From Nitrospirae bacterium RBG_19FT_COMBO_42_15 (GTDB lineage: Bacteria > Nitrospirota > CAKKRA01 > 9FT-COMBO-42-15): DNA of 5,248 nucleotides. A model generated the notes under the pieces. It was not told where the DNA came from and did not search any database. It saw only the letters and a list, made by a program, of their open reading frames with translations. Below are positions 1-5,248 of the stretch, piece after piece (the stretch's first letter is position 1; each line of letters begins with the position of its first letter). Made by a program: the position numbers and the translations under genes. Location of the stretch: the NCBI GenBank assembly GCA_001803815.1, contig MHEL01000084.1, positions 1 to 5,248 of the forward strand, written 5' to 3'.

Positions 1-1
1 T

Positions 2-421
2 GCGCTTATTGCGAGGATAAATCAATATTTGCCTTACAGGTCATCCATACAGCTTGATTACAGATACTATCTTGATTCATGGGAGATAAACGCGCATACT
101 GTAGACACAAAGCTCTTTCATTATCTTACTGACAATCTTATTTTACGCTTAAGATACAGATACTACAATCAGGACACTGCATATTTTTATAAGGAAGGTT
201 ATGCTTCATTGCAAGAATATATTACCTCTGATGATAAGCTGGGCGGCTTTGCTGCAAATTTATTTGGCATAAAGTTTGATTACGGACTCAAGGGCATATC
301 GTGGTTTAGAAAGAATAAGATTCTTAGAGAGGCGAGGGTTGATATAAACTACGAAAGATATATCCAGACAACAGGGCTTCATGCTAATATTATACAAGTT
401 GGATATTATATGCCGTTTTGA
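2..421 (+). CDS. DUF3570-type outer-membrane beta-barrel protein, C-terminal part (5' end outside window)
   Basis: The frame is open from the first bases of the window to a TGA at 419-421, giving 139 visible residues, so the gene begins upstream. The apparent TTG start at 29 is only an internal Leu codon. The visible part alternates polar and aromatic residues in short strands (IQLDYRYYLDSW, LRLRYRYYNQDTAYFY) separated by turns. The protein ends in ...YYMPF; a terminal Phe is the usual signature recognised by the BAM outer-membrane assembly machinery. The RYRYYNQDTAYFY stretch followed by a YITSDDKL segment and an LFGIKFDYGLKG strand resembles the end of DUF3570 proteins. This is a family match from memory and no search was run. 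DUF3570 genes are commonly found next to apbE and a small DUF4266 lipoprotein gene, and apbE does follow here, which supports the call. The molecular function of DUF3570 is unknown. A different outer-membrane barrel family remains possible. Confidence 0.72.
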   Translation, partial: ALIARINQYLPYRSSIQLDYRYYLDSWEINAHTVDTKLFHYLTDNLILRLRYRYYNQDTAYFYKEGYASLQEYITSDDKLGGFAANLFGIKFDYGLKGISWFRKNKILREARVDINYERYIQTTGLHANIIQVGYYMPF

Positions 422-423
422 TT

Positions 424-516
424 CAGATTTACCCAGAGGGGCCATCTGCTTCGTTGTCGCTCCTGTCTGCCGACAGGCAGGTCGGCCTCGCATCCTCACC
501 CCTCTTGCTAAATCTG
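424..516. repeat. Fold-back (MITE/REP-like) palindromic element
   Basis: This 93-base element starts three bases after the stop of the upstream gene. Its ends form an imperfect inverted repeat: 424-441 (CAGATTTACCCAGAGGGG) pairs with 499-516 (CCCCTCTTGCTAAATCTG) at 16 of 18 positions. The interior is G/C-rich and holds two mutually exclusive perfect 6-bp hairpins: CCTGTC/GACAGG at 462-467 and 472-477, and GCCGAC/GTCGGC at 469-474 and 481-486. Its composition differs sharply from the A/T-rich genes on either side. It could be a non-autonomous mobile repeat, a REP-like element or an mRNA processing or attenuating structure between the DUF3570 gene and apbE. No transposase is visible and no target-site duplication is evident. 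The inverted structure is directly seen; the mobile nature is inferred. Confidence 0.7.
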
Positions 517-533
517 TGGAGTAAACTATATAT

Positions 534-1523
534 ATGAAAATAGTATTGTTGATAGTTGTATTAATAGTATTCCCTATAACTGCTTATGCAGACGAAGGGG
601 GATTTAAAAAATCCAAAAAACTCATGGGCACAGAGATGGAGATTACTGTTGTCTCTGCTGATGAAAAGGCTGCCCATAAGGTAATAGATGCAGCATTTGC
701 AGAGATAAGGCGCATTGAAGAGCTGATGAGCACATACATACCTGAAAGTCAGATTTCAAAGATTAATTCTGCTGCAGGTAAGAAGGCTGTAAAGGTTGAT
801 CATGAATTATTAAGGCTTATCAAAAGGGCAGTAGAATATGCAGAGATGACAGAGGGAGGATTTAATATTGCAGTCGGGCCATTAATAAAACTATGGCGAG
901 TCTCAGAGGGCGGGAATATCCCAAAAAAAGATGAGATAAAAAAAACACATGAGATAATAGACTACAGGGATATTGTTATTAATGAGAAAAAGGAAACGGT
1001 TTTTCTTAAAAAGAATGGCATGGCTATTGACCTGGGTGGAATTGCAAAAGGCTATGCCTCTGACAGGGCTGAAATCGTTTTAAAAAAGAATGGGATTGTT
1101 TCAGGCATTGTTGCAGTTGCAGGCGATATAAATGCCTTTGGTAAGAAGGCAGACGGAAACAAGTGGCGCGTTGGGATACAGCATCCAAGAAAGAAAGGCA
1201 CATTCATAGGCATAATTGAACTTGAGGATGAGGCAGTGTCAACATCAGGCGATTATGAAAGATTTTTTATAAGGGATGGGAAAAGATATCACCACATAAT
1301 AGACCCAAAGACAGGTGAGCCTGCAGGCAAATGCCAGAGTGTAACTATTATTGCAAAGGAGGCAACAGCAACAGATGCGCTCTCAACAGGCATATTTGTA
1401 ATGGGCCCTGAAAAGGGGATGGAATTAATAGAAAGGCTTCCTGATGTGGAAGGAATAATAATTGACGCAAAAGGGAATATGGCAGTCTCATCAGGACTCA
1501 AAAACCGTATAAAGGATAAATGA
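534..1523 (+). CDS. apbE: FAD:protein FMN transferase (ApbE family), exported
   Basis: ApbE uses FAD and Mg2+ to attach FMN covalently to a Thr or Ser of exported flavoproteins such as the NqrB/NqrC and RnfD/RnfG subunits. The 329 residues match the family's usual length. Residues 1-19 form a signal peptide (short basic start, hydrophobic core, AYA before Asp20). There is no lipobox Cys, so a soluble or loosely anchored periplasmic protein is expected. Family motifs appear in order: MGTEMEITV (31-39), STYIPESQISKIN (66-78), GGFNIAVGPL (108-117), IDLGGIAKGYASD (165-177), VAGDI (195-199), SGDYERFF (238-245), HHIIDPKTGEP (253-263) and ATATDALSTG (277-286). Ala171, Asp281 and Thr285 lie where the family places its metal ligands. 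The ATG at 534 is fixed by an in-frame TAA at 522-524. The nearest Shine-Dalgarno-like GGAG (518-521) is 12 bases away, which is long. The acceptor protein is not in the window. Confidence 0.95.
   Translation: MKIVLLIVVLIVFPITAYADEGGFKKSKKLMGTEMEITVVSADEKAAHKVIDAAFAEIRRIEELMSTYIPESQISKINSAAGKKAVKVDHELLRLIKRAVEYAEMTEGGFNIAVGPLIKLWRVSEGGNIPKKDEIKKTHEIIDYRDIVINEKKETVFLKKNGMAIDLGGIAKGYASDRAEIVLKKNGIVSGIVAVAGDINAFGKKADGNKWRVGIQHPRKKGTFIGIIELEDEAVSTSGDYERFFIRDGKRYHHIIDPKTGEPAGKCQSVTIIAKEATATDALSTGIFVMGPEKGMELIERLPDVEGIIIDAKGNMAVSSGLKNRIKDK
1511..1516 (+). promoter_or_regulatory. Ribosome binding site of the DUF721 gene, inside the apbE 3' end
   Basis: AAAGGA lies within the last codons of apbE. 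It is 3 bases from the first ATG (1520) and 6 bases from the second, adjacent ATG (1523). The spacing favours initiation at 1523, which would remove only one Met from the protein. The junction ATGATG contains the apbE stop TGA (1521-1523), a typical arrangement for translational coupling. Confidence 0.6.
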
Positions 1524-2005
1524 TGGCAAGGGAAAAACCGCTTACAAAAATCTCTGATGTCCTGTTAAAGATCGCAAAGAAATTTGACTTGGAGATAAAG
1601 ATAGTTGAGCAAACAATCAACAAGAACTGGGGTAAGCTCGTTGGAGAAAGGATTTCAGCACATACAAAACCTGATGCAGTTAGCTACCGGAAACTGCTTG
1701 TGTATGTAGACAGCCCTGCATGGATGCAGCAGCTTATGTTTTTAAAAGAGGATATAATTAAAAACATTAACGAGGCGGCAGGAAGGCAGATAATAAAGGA
1801 TATTAAGTTCCAGATAGGTGATATTACAAAAGAGGTTGAAACAACATCAGAAGAAAATTCTACAAACAAAAGCGAATTCAGACCTTTAACAAAAAATGAT
1901 CTTGTCTTTGCAGATGAGGTGATAAGGCCAATTGCAGATGAGAAAATAAAGGTCAAGGCAAAAAAGGCAATAATAAAATATCTGACAGTAAAAAACAAGA
2001 AATAG
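1520..2005 (+). CDS. DUF721 / DciA-like protein
   Basis: DUF721 proteins include DciA, the loader or operator of the replicative helicase DnaB in bacteria that lack DnaC or DnaI. The N-terminal 100 residues carry the family pattern: W37 in NKNWGKLVGERISAHTKP (34-51), then LLVYVDSPAWMQQLMFLKEDI (about 59-79; the core is DSPAW at 64-68), and IKDIKFQIG (92-100). Beyond residue 100 there is a polar, probably flexible linker rich in Thr, Ser and Glu. A basic, Lys-rich helical tail follows (ADEVIRPIADEKIKVKAKKA region, ending KNKK), which could contact DNA or protein. At 161 residues, the size is normal for the longer members. The gene overlaps apbE by 4 bases (or 1 base if the second Met starts), so the two are probably co-transcribed. 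No functional link between FMN transfer and helicase loading is known, so the pairing may be incidental. No terminator hairpin is seen after the stop. I am confident of the DUF721 family and less so of a true DciA role. Confidence 0.88.
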   Translation: MMAREKPLTKISDVLLKIAKKFDLEIKIVEQTINKNWGKLVGERISAHTKPDAVSYRKLLVYVDSPAWMQQLMFLKEDIIKNINEAAGRQIIKDIKFQIGDITKEVETTSEENSTNKSEFRPLTKNDLVFADEVIRPIADEKIKVKAKKAIIKYLTVKNKK

Positions 2006-2057
2006 CCAACATTCTTCTCTTATTACCCAATCCCCCAAAAATACCCATTCATGGTAA

Positions 2058-2090
2058 TAGAATAATATCATTTCAAAGATTAGAATAATA
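2058..2090. repeat. 10-bp direct repeat TAGAATAATA, two copies 23 bp apart
   Basis: TAGAATAATA occurs at 2058-2067 and again at 2081-2090, start to start 23 bases. A shortened TAGAATAA recurs at 2153-2160. Two copies spaced by roughly two helical turns could be binding sites for a regulator on one face of the DNA. In such A/T-rich sequence, short repeats also arise by chance, so this is weak. Confidence 0.3.
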
Positions 2091-2177
2091 CCAATAATAT
2101 GAATTATGCTCTACAGAGTATAAAGAAAAAGGCACTTAGAAGGGAATCTAAATAGAATAAAAGAGAAAAAATTTTCT

Positions 2178-2200
2178 TATAATTGGTAAAGAAATACCAA
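2178..2200 (+). promoter_or_regulatory. Candidate -10 box overlapped by a palindromic operator-like site
   Basis: A perfect TATAAT lies at 2178-2183. It runs directly into a perfect 6+6 palindrome, TTGGTA (2183-2188), 6-base spacer, TACCAA (2195-2200). If TATAAT is a -10 hexamer, transcription would start near 2190, inside the palindrome, a common place for a repressor site. A further TACCAA half-site is at 2089-2094. There is no good -35 hexamer at the expected distance, so the promoter would be weak or need an activator or another sigma factor. It would give an untranslated leader of about 140 bases before the gene at 2331. Confidence 0.35.
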
Positions 2201-2317
2201 CTAAGCATTAATAATTAAATTACATAAATTCTAATATATTGATAAATAAAGGGATTAGTTATGAAGTGATATATGGCACAGATATTGCTTTATATAGTAT
2301 TAAAGAGCATGAAAACC

Positions 2318-2323
2318 TGAGGA
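2318..2323 (+). promoter_or_regulatory. Ribosome binding site for the HExxH protein gene
   Basis: TGAGGA stands 7 bases before the ATG at 2331, close to ideal spacing. It supports that start over the later in-frame ATG codon for Met10. Confidence 0.7.
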
Positions 2324-2330
2324 TGCAGCC

Positions 2331-2924
2331 ATGAAAAAAAGAATACAAAATAGTAAGATGGCCTTACAGATTTTGTTTCTAACATTTCTATTCCTCTACC
2401 CTCAACCTGCATTTGCCTTTGACTATCTCAAGTTTGCGCTTGGGGTTGGCAGCGGTTATGTAATACATGAGGCTGCGCATCAGGCAGTGGCAGATGTCAA
2501 TGGAATGCCATTTAAATGGAAGGCTGGTTCTGGCGGCACATGGGTTTCCTCCAGCGATACAACTGACAGTGAAAGATATGAACTTGCCTCTGCTGGCCTC
2601 GGTTCACAGGTATTATCAACTGAAATAATATTAAACACAAAGGATATTCCAAAGGACAATGAATATGTAATAGGTATGCTTACATTTAATGTTGTAAATG
2701 CGCTAATATATGTGGTTACTGATGGAATAATGTATCCCAATGACAATCATGGCGATATAGAGGTAATGGATAAGGCAGGCCTTGATAAGGATTATGTAAG
2801 CACCTTCTTGGTTGTCCATTCCTTATATACAATATACAGGGCATATTATAAAACCGATATCCCAGTATATATGACAATGAGCAAGAACGAGCTTAAGGTC
2901 GGGGTTACAATATTAAGGTGGTGA
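2331..2924 (+). CDS. Exported or membrane-associated putative zinc metallopeptidase with HEAAH motif, family not recognised
   Basis: I do not recognise a named family for this 197-residue protein. Residues 1-29 look like a signal peptide: basic start, hydrophobic core 14-22, and AFA at 27-29 before Phe30. Residues 33-45 are hydrophobic and lead straight into H46-E47-A-A-H50, the HExxH zinc motif with its catalytic Glu. That motif sits in a hydrophobic helix-like context (GYVIHEAAHQAVADVNG), as in membrane-bound M50/site-2-protease relatives. ASAGLGSQVLSTE (86-98) could match the glycine-rich AG segment that follows in those families. NDNHGDIE (137-144) offers His140 and Asp142 as possible third ligands. 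Further hydrophobic stretches are at about 113-130 and 156-169. The tail ends in strand-like KVGVTILRW. The start is supported by TGAGGA 7 bases upstream. The STAND regulator gene begins 44 bases after the stop, so the two may share a transcript. The peptidase call is inference from one motif; a non-catalytic or permuted relative is possible. Confidence 0.6.
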   Translation: MKKRIQNSKMALQILFLTFLFLYPQPAFAFDYLKFALGVGSGYVIHEAAHQAVADVNGMPFKWKAGSGGTWVSSSDTTDSERYELASAGLGSQVLSTEIILNTKDIPKDNEYVIGMLTFNVVNALIYVVTDGIMYPNDNHGDIEVMDKAGLDKDYVSTFLVVHSLYTIYRAYYKTDIPVYMTMSKNELKVGVTILRW

Positions 2925-2968
2925 GAATAGCAGCAGAGAGTCACAGCATAATTGGGGTGTGAGGGGAC

Positions 2969-5248
2969 ATGGGGTCTGCTTTAAGAACAGACAAGAAAGG
3001 CAAGGAGCGTCCAAAAAAAACACAGAACAAAAAACCTGCCTCCCCAAGATCTTCCCCTGTACCTGCCAAGATTTCCCCGCCTCGTCTTACAGAAAATGTA
3101 TATCTCCGTAAGAGGCTGTTTAAGAATTTGGATAATGCCCTCAAAAAGCCTGTTGTCTGGATTGCAGCGCCAGGAGGCTCAGGCAAGACAACCCTTATTG
3201 CGAGCTATTTTAAGGAAAGAAACCTTCCCTGCCTATGGTATCAGATAGACGCAGGCGATGGGGATATTGCCTCCTTTTTTTACTACATGGGTCTTGCAGT
3301 AAAATATGCAGCCCCTCGTTATAAAAAGCCCTTGCCCCATTTAACACCTGAATACCTTGCAGGTTTGCCTGTATTTACAAGAAATTTTTTTCGTGAACTG
3401 TATAGCAGGTTTTTAGGGAAGCAGCGAAAGGGAGAAGCGGGGAAACTGAGAAGCGGAGACTCTCCCAGTCGCCGTTTCACCCATTCTCCGTTTCTGGTAG
3501 TTCTGGACAACTATCAGGATGCGCCAGCAGACTCACAACTCCACGAAATTATATTAAATGGACTATCAGAGATACCTGAAGGCATTAATGTTATTATTGT
3601 TGGCCGTCTGCCAATGCCGCCTGTCATGGCGCGTTTAAATGCAACCGAGAAGTTATCCCTTCTTGACTATGAGGACATTCGTCTAACAGCAGAAGAGAGC
3701 ATAGGGATAAGCCAGATGCGTATTGGCAGGAAGGGGATTAATAAAGACGCTATATTATCCTTACACGAAAAGACGCAGGGATGGGTTACAGGCCTTGTGC
3801 TTATGCTGGAGCATCAGGGGTCAGCAGACTTGATGCAAAGGCATGGCAGCGGATTTACAACTCAGGCGATGTTTGACTATTTTGCTGGTGAGATATTTCA
3901 GAAATTAGCTTTAGCTTCACAAGAAATACTTTTACAGACAGCATTTCTGCCGATAATGACCACATGCCTTGCACAGCAGCTTACAGGTTCGCATCAGGCA
4001 GGCGAGCTCCTTGCTGAATTAAACCGTAGAAACTACTTTACAATAAAGAGGCCTCTTCCTGAGCCTGTTTATCAATATCATCCTTTATTTCGTGAATTTT
4101 TATTGGCTCAGGCAAGGCAGCAGCTTACAAATGCACAATTTGTTCAGACACAGCGCAGGGCAGCAGAGATATTAGAGGGAGCAGGGCAGTTTGAGGATGC
4201 TATTGTTTTATACAGCCAGACAGGAGACTGGGAGAGGCTTGCGGGGCTTATTCTGCAGCACGCTCGTACAATGGTGGAGCAGGGCCGTAGTCAGACGCTG
4301 GAAAAATGGATATGTAACCTTCCTGAGGAGATGCAATACAACACCCCATGGCTGCTCTATTGGCTGGGCGCCTGCCGCCTGCCATTTGCCCCGGCCAAAG
4401 CCCGCAGCTATTTTGAACAGGCGTACAGGTTTTTTAAGGAACATTGCGACAGAACAGGGATGCTTCTTGCATGGTGCGGGATTATTGAAGCAGCGCAGAT
4501 GGAATTGGGCGACTTGGAAGCCCTTGTTCCCTGGGTCACTGAGTTGGAGCTGCTGCTTGATAAAGACCCCTCCTATCCTTCCCCTGAACTTGAAGGCCGC
4601 ATTGCATACGCAATGTTTAATGTCCTGACTTTATGTCAGATGACAATAGCTGAGACAGACCCAAAGTACCAATTTTGGGAAGATAGAGCCGAGTCTTTGG
4701 CTTTAAACAGTAATGACATCAACCTGCGGATACAGGCCGCCTTTGTCCTGATTGTATCCCGCCTCTGGAGAGGGGAGTTTGCAAAGATAGAATCAGTGCT
4801 GTCTCGCCTGCAAGGCTGGCTCAAGAGCGGCCACGCCACGCCTTTGAACCAACTGTCAGGGATTACGACAGAAGCGATGTATGCCTGGCTGGCTGGCATG
4901 CCTGAAGCGGCATTAGAAAAGGTGCAAGAAGGACTGAACCTTGCCAAAGAAACTGGCGTGCATATCTGGGATTTTATGCTTATTGAACATGGAGTTTGTG
5001 CAGCCATAAGCATAAATGACCATGCCTTGACACAGAAGCTTCTTCAAGACCTGTCTCATAATCTGGAGCAGGCAAGGCCACTGGATGCAGGATTTTATCA
5101 TTGGTGCATTGCATGGGAGTCGCTGCGCAGAGGAGATATTGCTGTTGCCTCTGAACATGCCGCCAAGGTGGAGGCAATGGCTGGAATGGCGATAGGATGG
5201 ATGCAAGGGTTGATCTGGGACATTAATGCAGATGTGTTGGTTGAGGAG
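2969..5248 (+). CDS. MalT-like STAND ATPase transcriptional regulator, probable BTAD type (3' end outside window)
   Basis: The frame is open from ATG 2969 to the last base (760 codons) with no stop. An in-frame TGA at 2960-2962 and GAGGGG just ahead of the ATG fix the start. STAND regulators are ligand-controlled ATPase switches that oligomerise and activate promoters. Residues 6-39 are a Lys/Pro/Ser-rich, probably disordered leader. The NTPase domain follows, with VVWIAAPGGSGKTT (62-75) as Walker A, LVVLDNYQD (176-184) as Walker B, VIIVGRLPMPP (208-218) as the sensor-like strand, and LTAEES (239-244) and GWVTGLVL (271-278), both typical of the MalT group. YHPLFREFL (370-378) marks the winged-helix region after the NTPase. 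From about residue 395 on, the protein is all helical repeats of TPR/MalT type. No DNA-binding domain lies at the N terminus, so it should be C-terminal: a LuxR helix-turn-helix, or more likely a winged helix plus BTAD as in similar proteins I recall. The inducer is unknown. Oddity: a palindromic DNA insert just before Walker B. Confidence 0.85.
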   Translation, partial: MGSALRTDKKGKERPKKTQNKKPASPRSSPVPAKISPPRLTENVYLRKRLFKNLDNALKKPVVWIAAPGGSGKTTLIASYFKERNLPCLWYQIDAGDGDIASFFYYMGLAVKYAAPRYKKPLPHLTPEYLAGLPVFTRNFFRELYSRFLGKQRKGEAGKLRSGDSPSRRFTHSPFLVVLDNYQDAPADSQLHEIILNGLSEIPEGINVIIVGRLPMPPVMARLNATEKLSLLDYEDIRLTAEESIGISQMRIGRKGINKDAILSLHEKTQGWVTGLVLMLEHQGSADLMQRHGSGFTTQAMFDYFAGEIFQKLALASQEILLQTAFLPIMTTCLAQQLTGSHQAGELLAELNRRNYFTIKRPLPEPVYQYHPLFREFLLAQARQQLTNAQFVQTQRRAAEILEGAGQFEDAIVLYSQTGDWERLAGLILQHARTMVEQGRSQTLEKWICNLPEEMQYNTPWLLYWLGACRLPFAPAKARSYFEQAYRFFKEHCDRTGMLLAWCGIIEAAQMELGDLEALVPWVTELELLLDKDPSYPSPELEGRIAYAMFNVLTLCQMTIAETDPKYQFWEDRAESLALNSNDINLRIQAAFVLIVSRLWRGEFAKIESVLSRLQGWLKSGHATPLNQLSGITTEAMYAWLAGMPEAALEKVQEGLNLAKETGVHIWDFMLIEHGVCAAISINDHALTQKLLQDLSHNLEQARPLDAGFYHWCIAWESLRRGDIAVASEHAAKVEAMAGMAIGWMQGLIWDINADVLVEE
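3425..3495. repeat. Imperfect palindromic element lying in frame inside the regulator gene
   Basis: The stretch is a 71-base imperfect palindrome centred exactly on C3460. The outer arms 3425-3446 and 3474-3495 pair at 17 of 22 positions, and the core GGAGA-C-TCTCC (3455-3465) is perfect. Overall 25 of 35 position pairs match. It is read in frame as residues 153-175, a basic Ser/Arg/Lys/Gly-rich, loop-like segment (RKGEAGKLRSGDSPSRRF then THSPF). That segment lies between helix FFRELYSRF and Walker B strand LVVLDNY, where MalT-type proteins normally have a short loop. Its A/G-rich, then C/T-rich composition resembles the dispersed palindromic repeats that give spurious SPSRRF-type peptides in many environmental genomes, as I recall them. 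The palindrome is seen directly; insertion of a dispersed repeat is inferred. Confidence 0.65.

Larger units (their letters stand above)
2006..2330. other. A/T-rich intergenic region without a convincing gene
   Basis: These 325 bases separate the apbE/DUF721 unit from the HExxH/regulator unit. The sequence is strongly A/T-rich, with many in-frame stops on both strands. I find no tRNA-like fold, no clear intrinsic terminator for the upstream gene and no riboswitch that I recognise. What it does hold is listed separately: a short direct repeat, a candidate promoter with an overlapping palindrome, and a good ribosome binding site at its right end. Its size and composition fit a regulatory region for the gene at 2331. 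Confidence 0.6.

Noticed and set aside
29..421. TTG at 29 as the start of a short complete gene of 130 residues
   Set aside because: The frame is open upstream to the window edge, no ribosome binding site precedes the TTG, and the beta-strand pattern begins before it. It is the tail of a longer gene.
462..486. Intrinsic terminator formed by the hairpins in the fold-back element
   Set aside because: The hairpins are G/C-rich, but no T run follows on either strand, so the repeat interpretation fits better.
260..499. Minus-strand frame of 79 codons across the DUF3570 end and the repeat
   Set aside because: It begins inside the fold-back element and runs antisense through a real gene. The peptide has no family features.
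2006..2070. Intrinsic terminator after the DUF721 gene
   Set aside because: I looked for a G/C-rich hairpin followed by a T run and found only unstructured A/C/T-rich sequence.
2099..2155. 18-residue peptide frame in the intergenic region (MNYALQSIKKKALRRESK)
   Set aside because: No ribosome binding site precedes it, and so short a frame is expected by chance. It is basic and amphipathic-looking, but nothing else supports it.
2273..2320. 15-residue frame just before the HExxH gene as a leader peptide
   Set aside because: It has no good ribosome binding site, and its codons show no regulatory amino-acid run or attenuator hairpin.
2941..3186. Minus-strand frame of 81 codons opposite the regulator start
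   Set aside because: It is a shadow of the well-supported regulator frame, and its peptide is Pro/Gly/Phe-rich without motifs.
3319..3510. Minus-strand frame of 63 codons spanning the palindrome inside the regulator
   Set aside because: It is produced by reading the repeat antisense. The Walker B motif on the plus strand shows which frame is real.
4191..4628. Plus-strand frame of 145 codons overlapping the regulator
   Set aside because: It lies in a different frame within the continuous regulator reading frame, and its Trp/Arg/Cys-rich peptide looks like an out-of-frame reading.
4636..5206. Minus-strand frames opposite the helical repeat part of the regulator
   Set aside because: They are antisense shadows with no start signals and no recognisable domains.

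Overview
The window reads as a chromosomal stretch from a Gram-negative, probably uncultured bacterium. The Gram-negative call rests on the C-terminal end of an outer-membrane beta-barrel protein and on exported proteins with ordinary signal peptides. The protein families present, the A/T-rich coding style (frequent ATA, TTA, AAA) and the palindromic repeats would fit Nitrospirota or a former deltaproteobacterial group. That placement is an inference and is not proven by the sequence. All recognisable genes lie on the + strand.

Layout. (1) Positions 2-421 hold the 3' end of a DUF3570-type outer-membrane protein gene that starts before the window. (2) Positions 424-516 are a fold-back repeat with near-matching 18-bp ends, filling most of the gap before the next gene. 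(3) 534-1523 is apbE, an exported FAD:protein FMN transferase. (4) 1520-2005 is a DUF721/DciA-like gene overlapping the apbE stop. (5) 2006-2330 is a very A/T-rich non-coding stretch with short direct repeats and a TATAAT box that runs into a perfect TTGGTA-N6-TACCAA palindrome. (6) 2331-2924 encodes an exported or membrane-associated protein with an HEAAH (HExxH) metallopeptidase motif. (7) 2969 to the window end encodes the first 760 residues of a large MalT-like STAND ATPase regulator, probably of the kind with a C-terminal winged helix and BTAD domain. Its DNA-binding part is outside the window. The gene is open to the last base.

How the genes may work together. The DUF3570 protein and ApbE belong to a recurring envelope gene set (DUF4266, DUF3570, ApbE, often a thioredoxin-like protein). 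ApbE probably attaches FMN to an exported redox partner encoded elsewhere. The DUF721 gene is translationally coupled to apbE but probably serves replication. The HExxH protein and the STAND regulator are 44 bases apart and may form a second transcription unit, driven from the A/T-rich intergenic region.

The most unusual features are an imperfect 71-bp palindrome lying in frame inside the regulator's ATPase domain just before its Walker B strand, the fold-back element at 424-516, and the pairing of an orphan HExxH protein with a STAND regulator. I see no CRISPR array, no RNA gene and no transposase.
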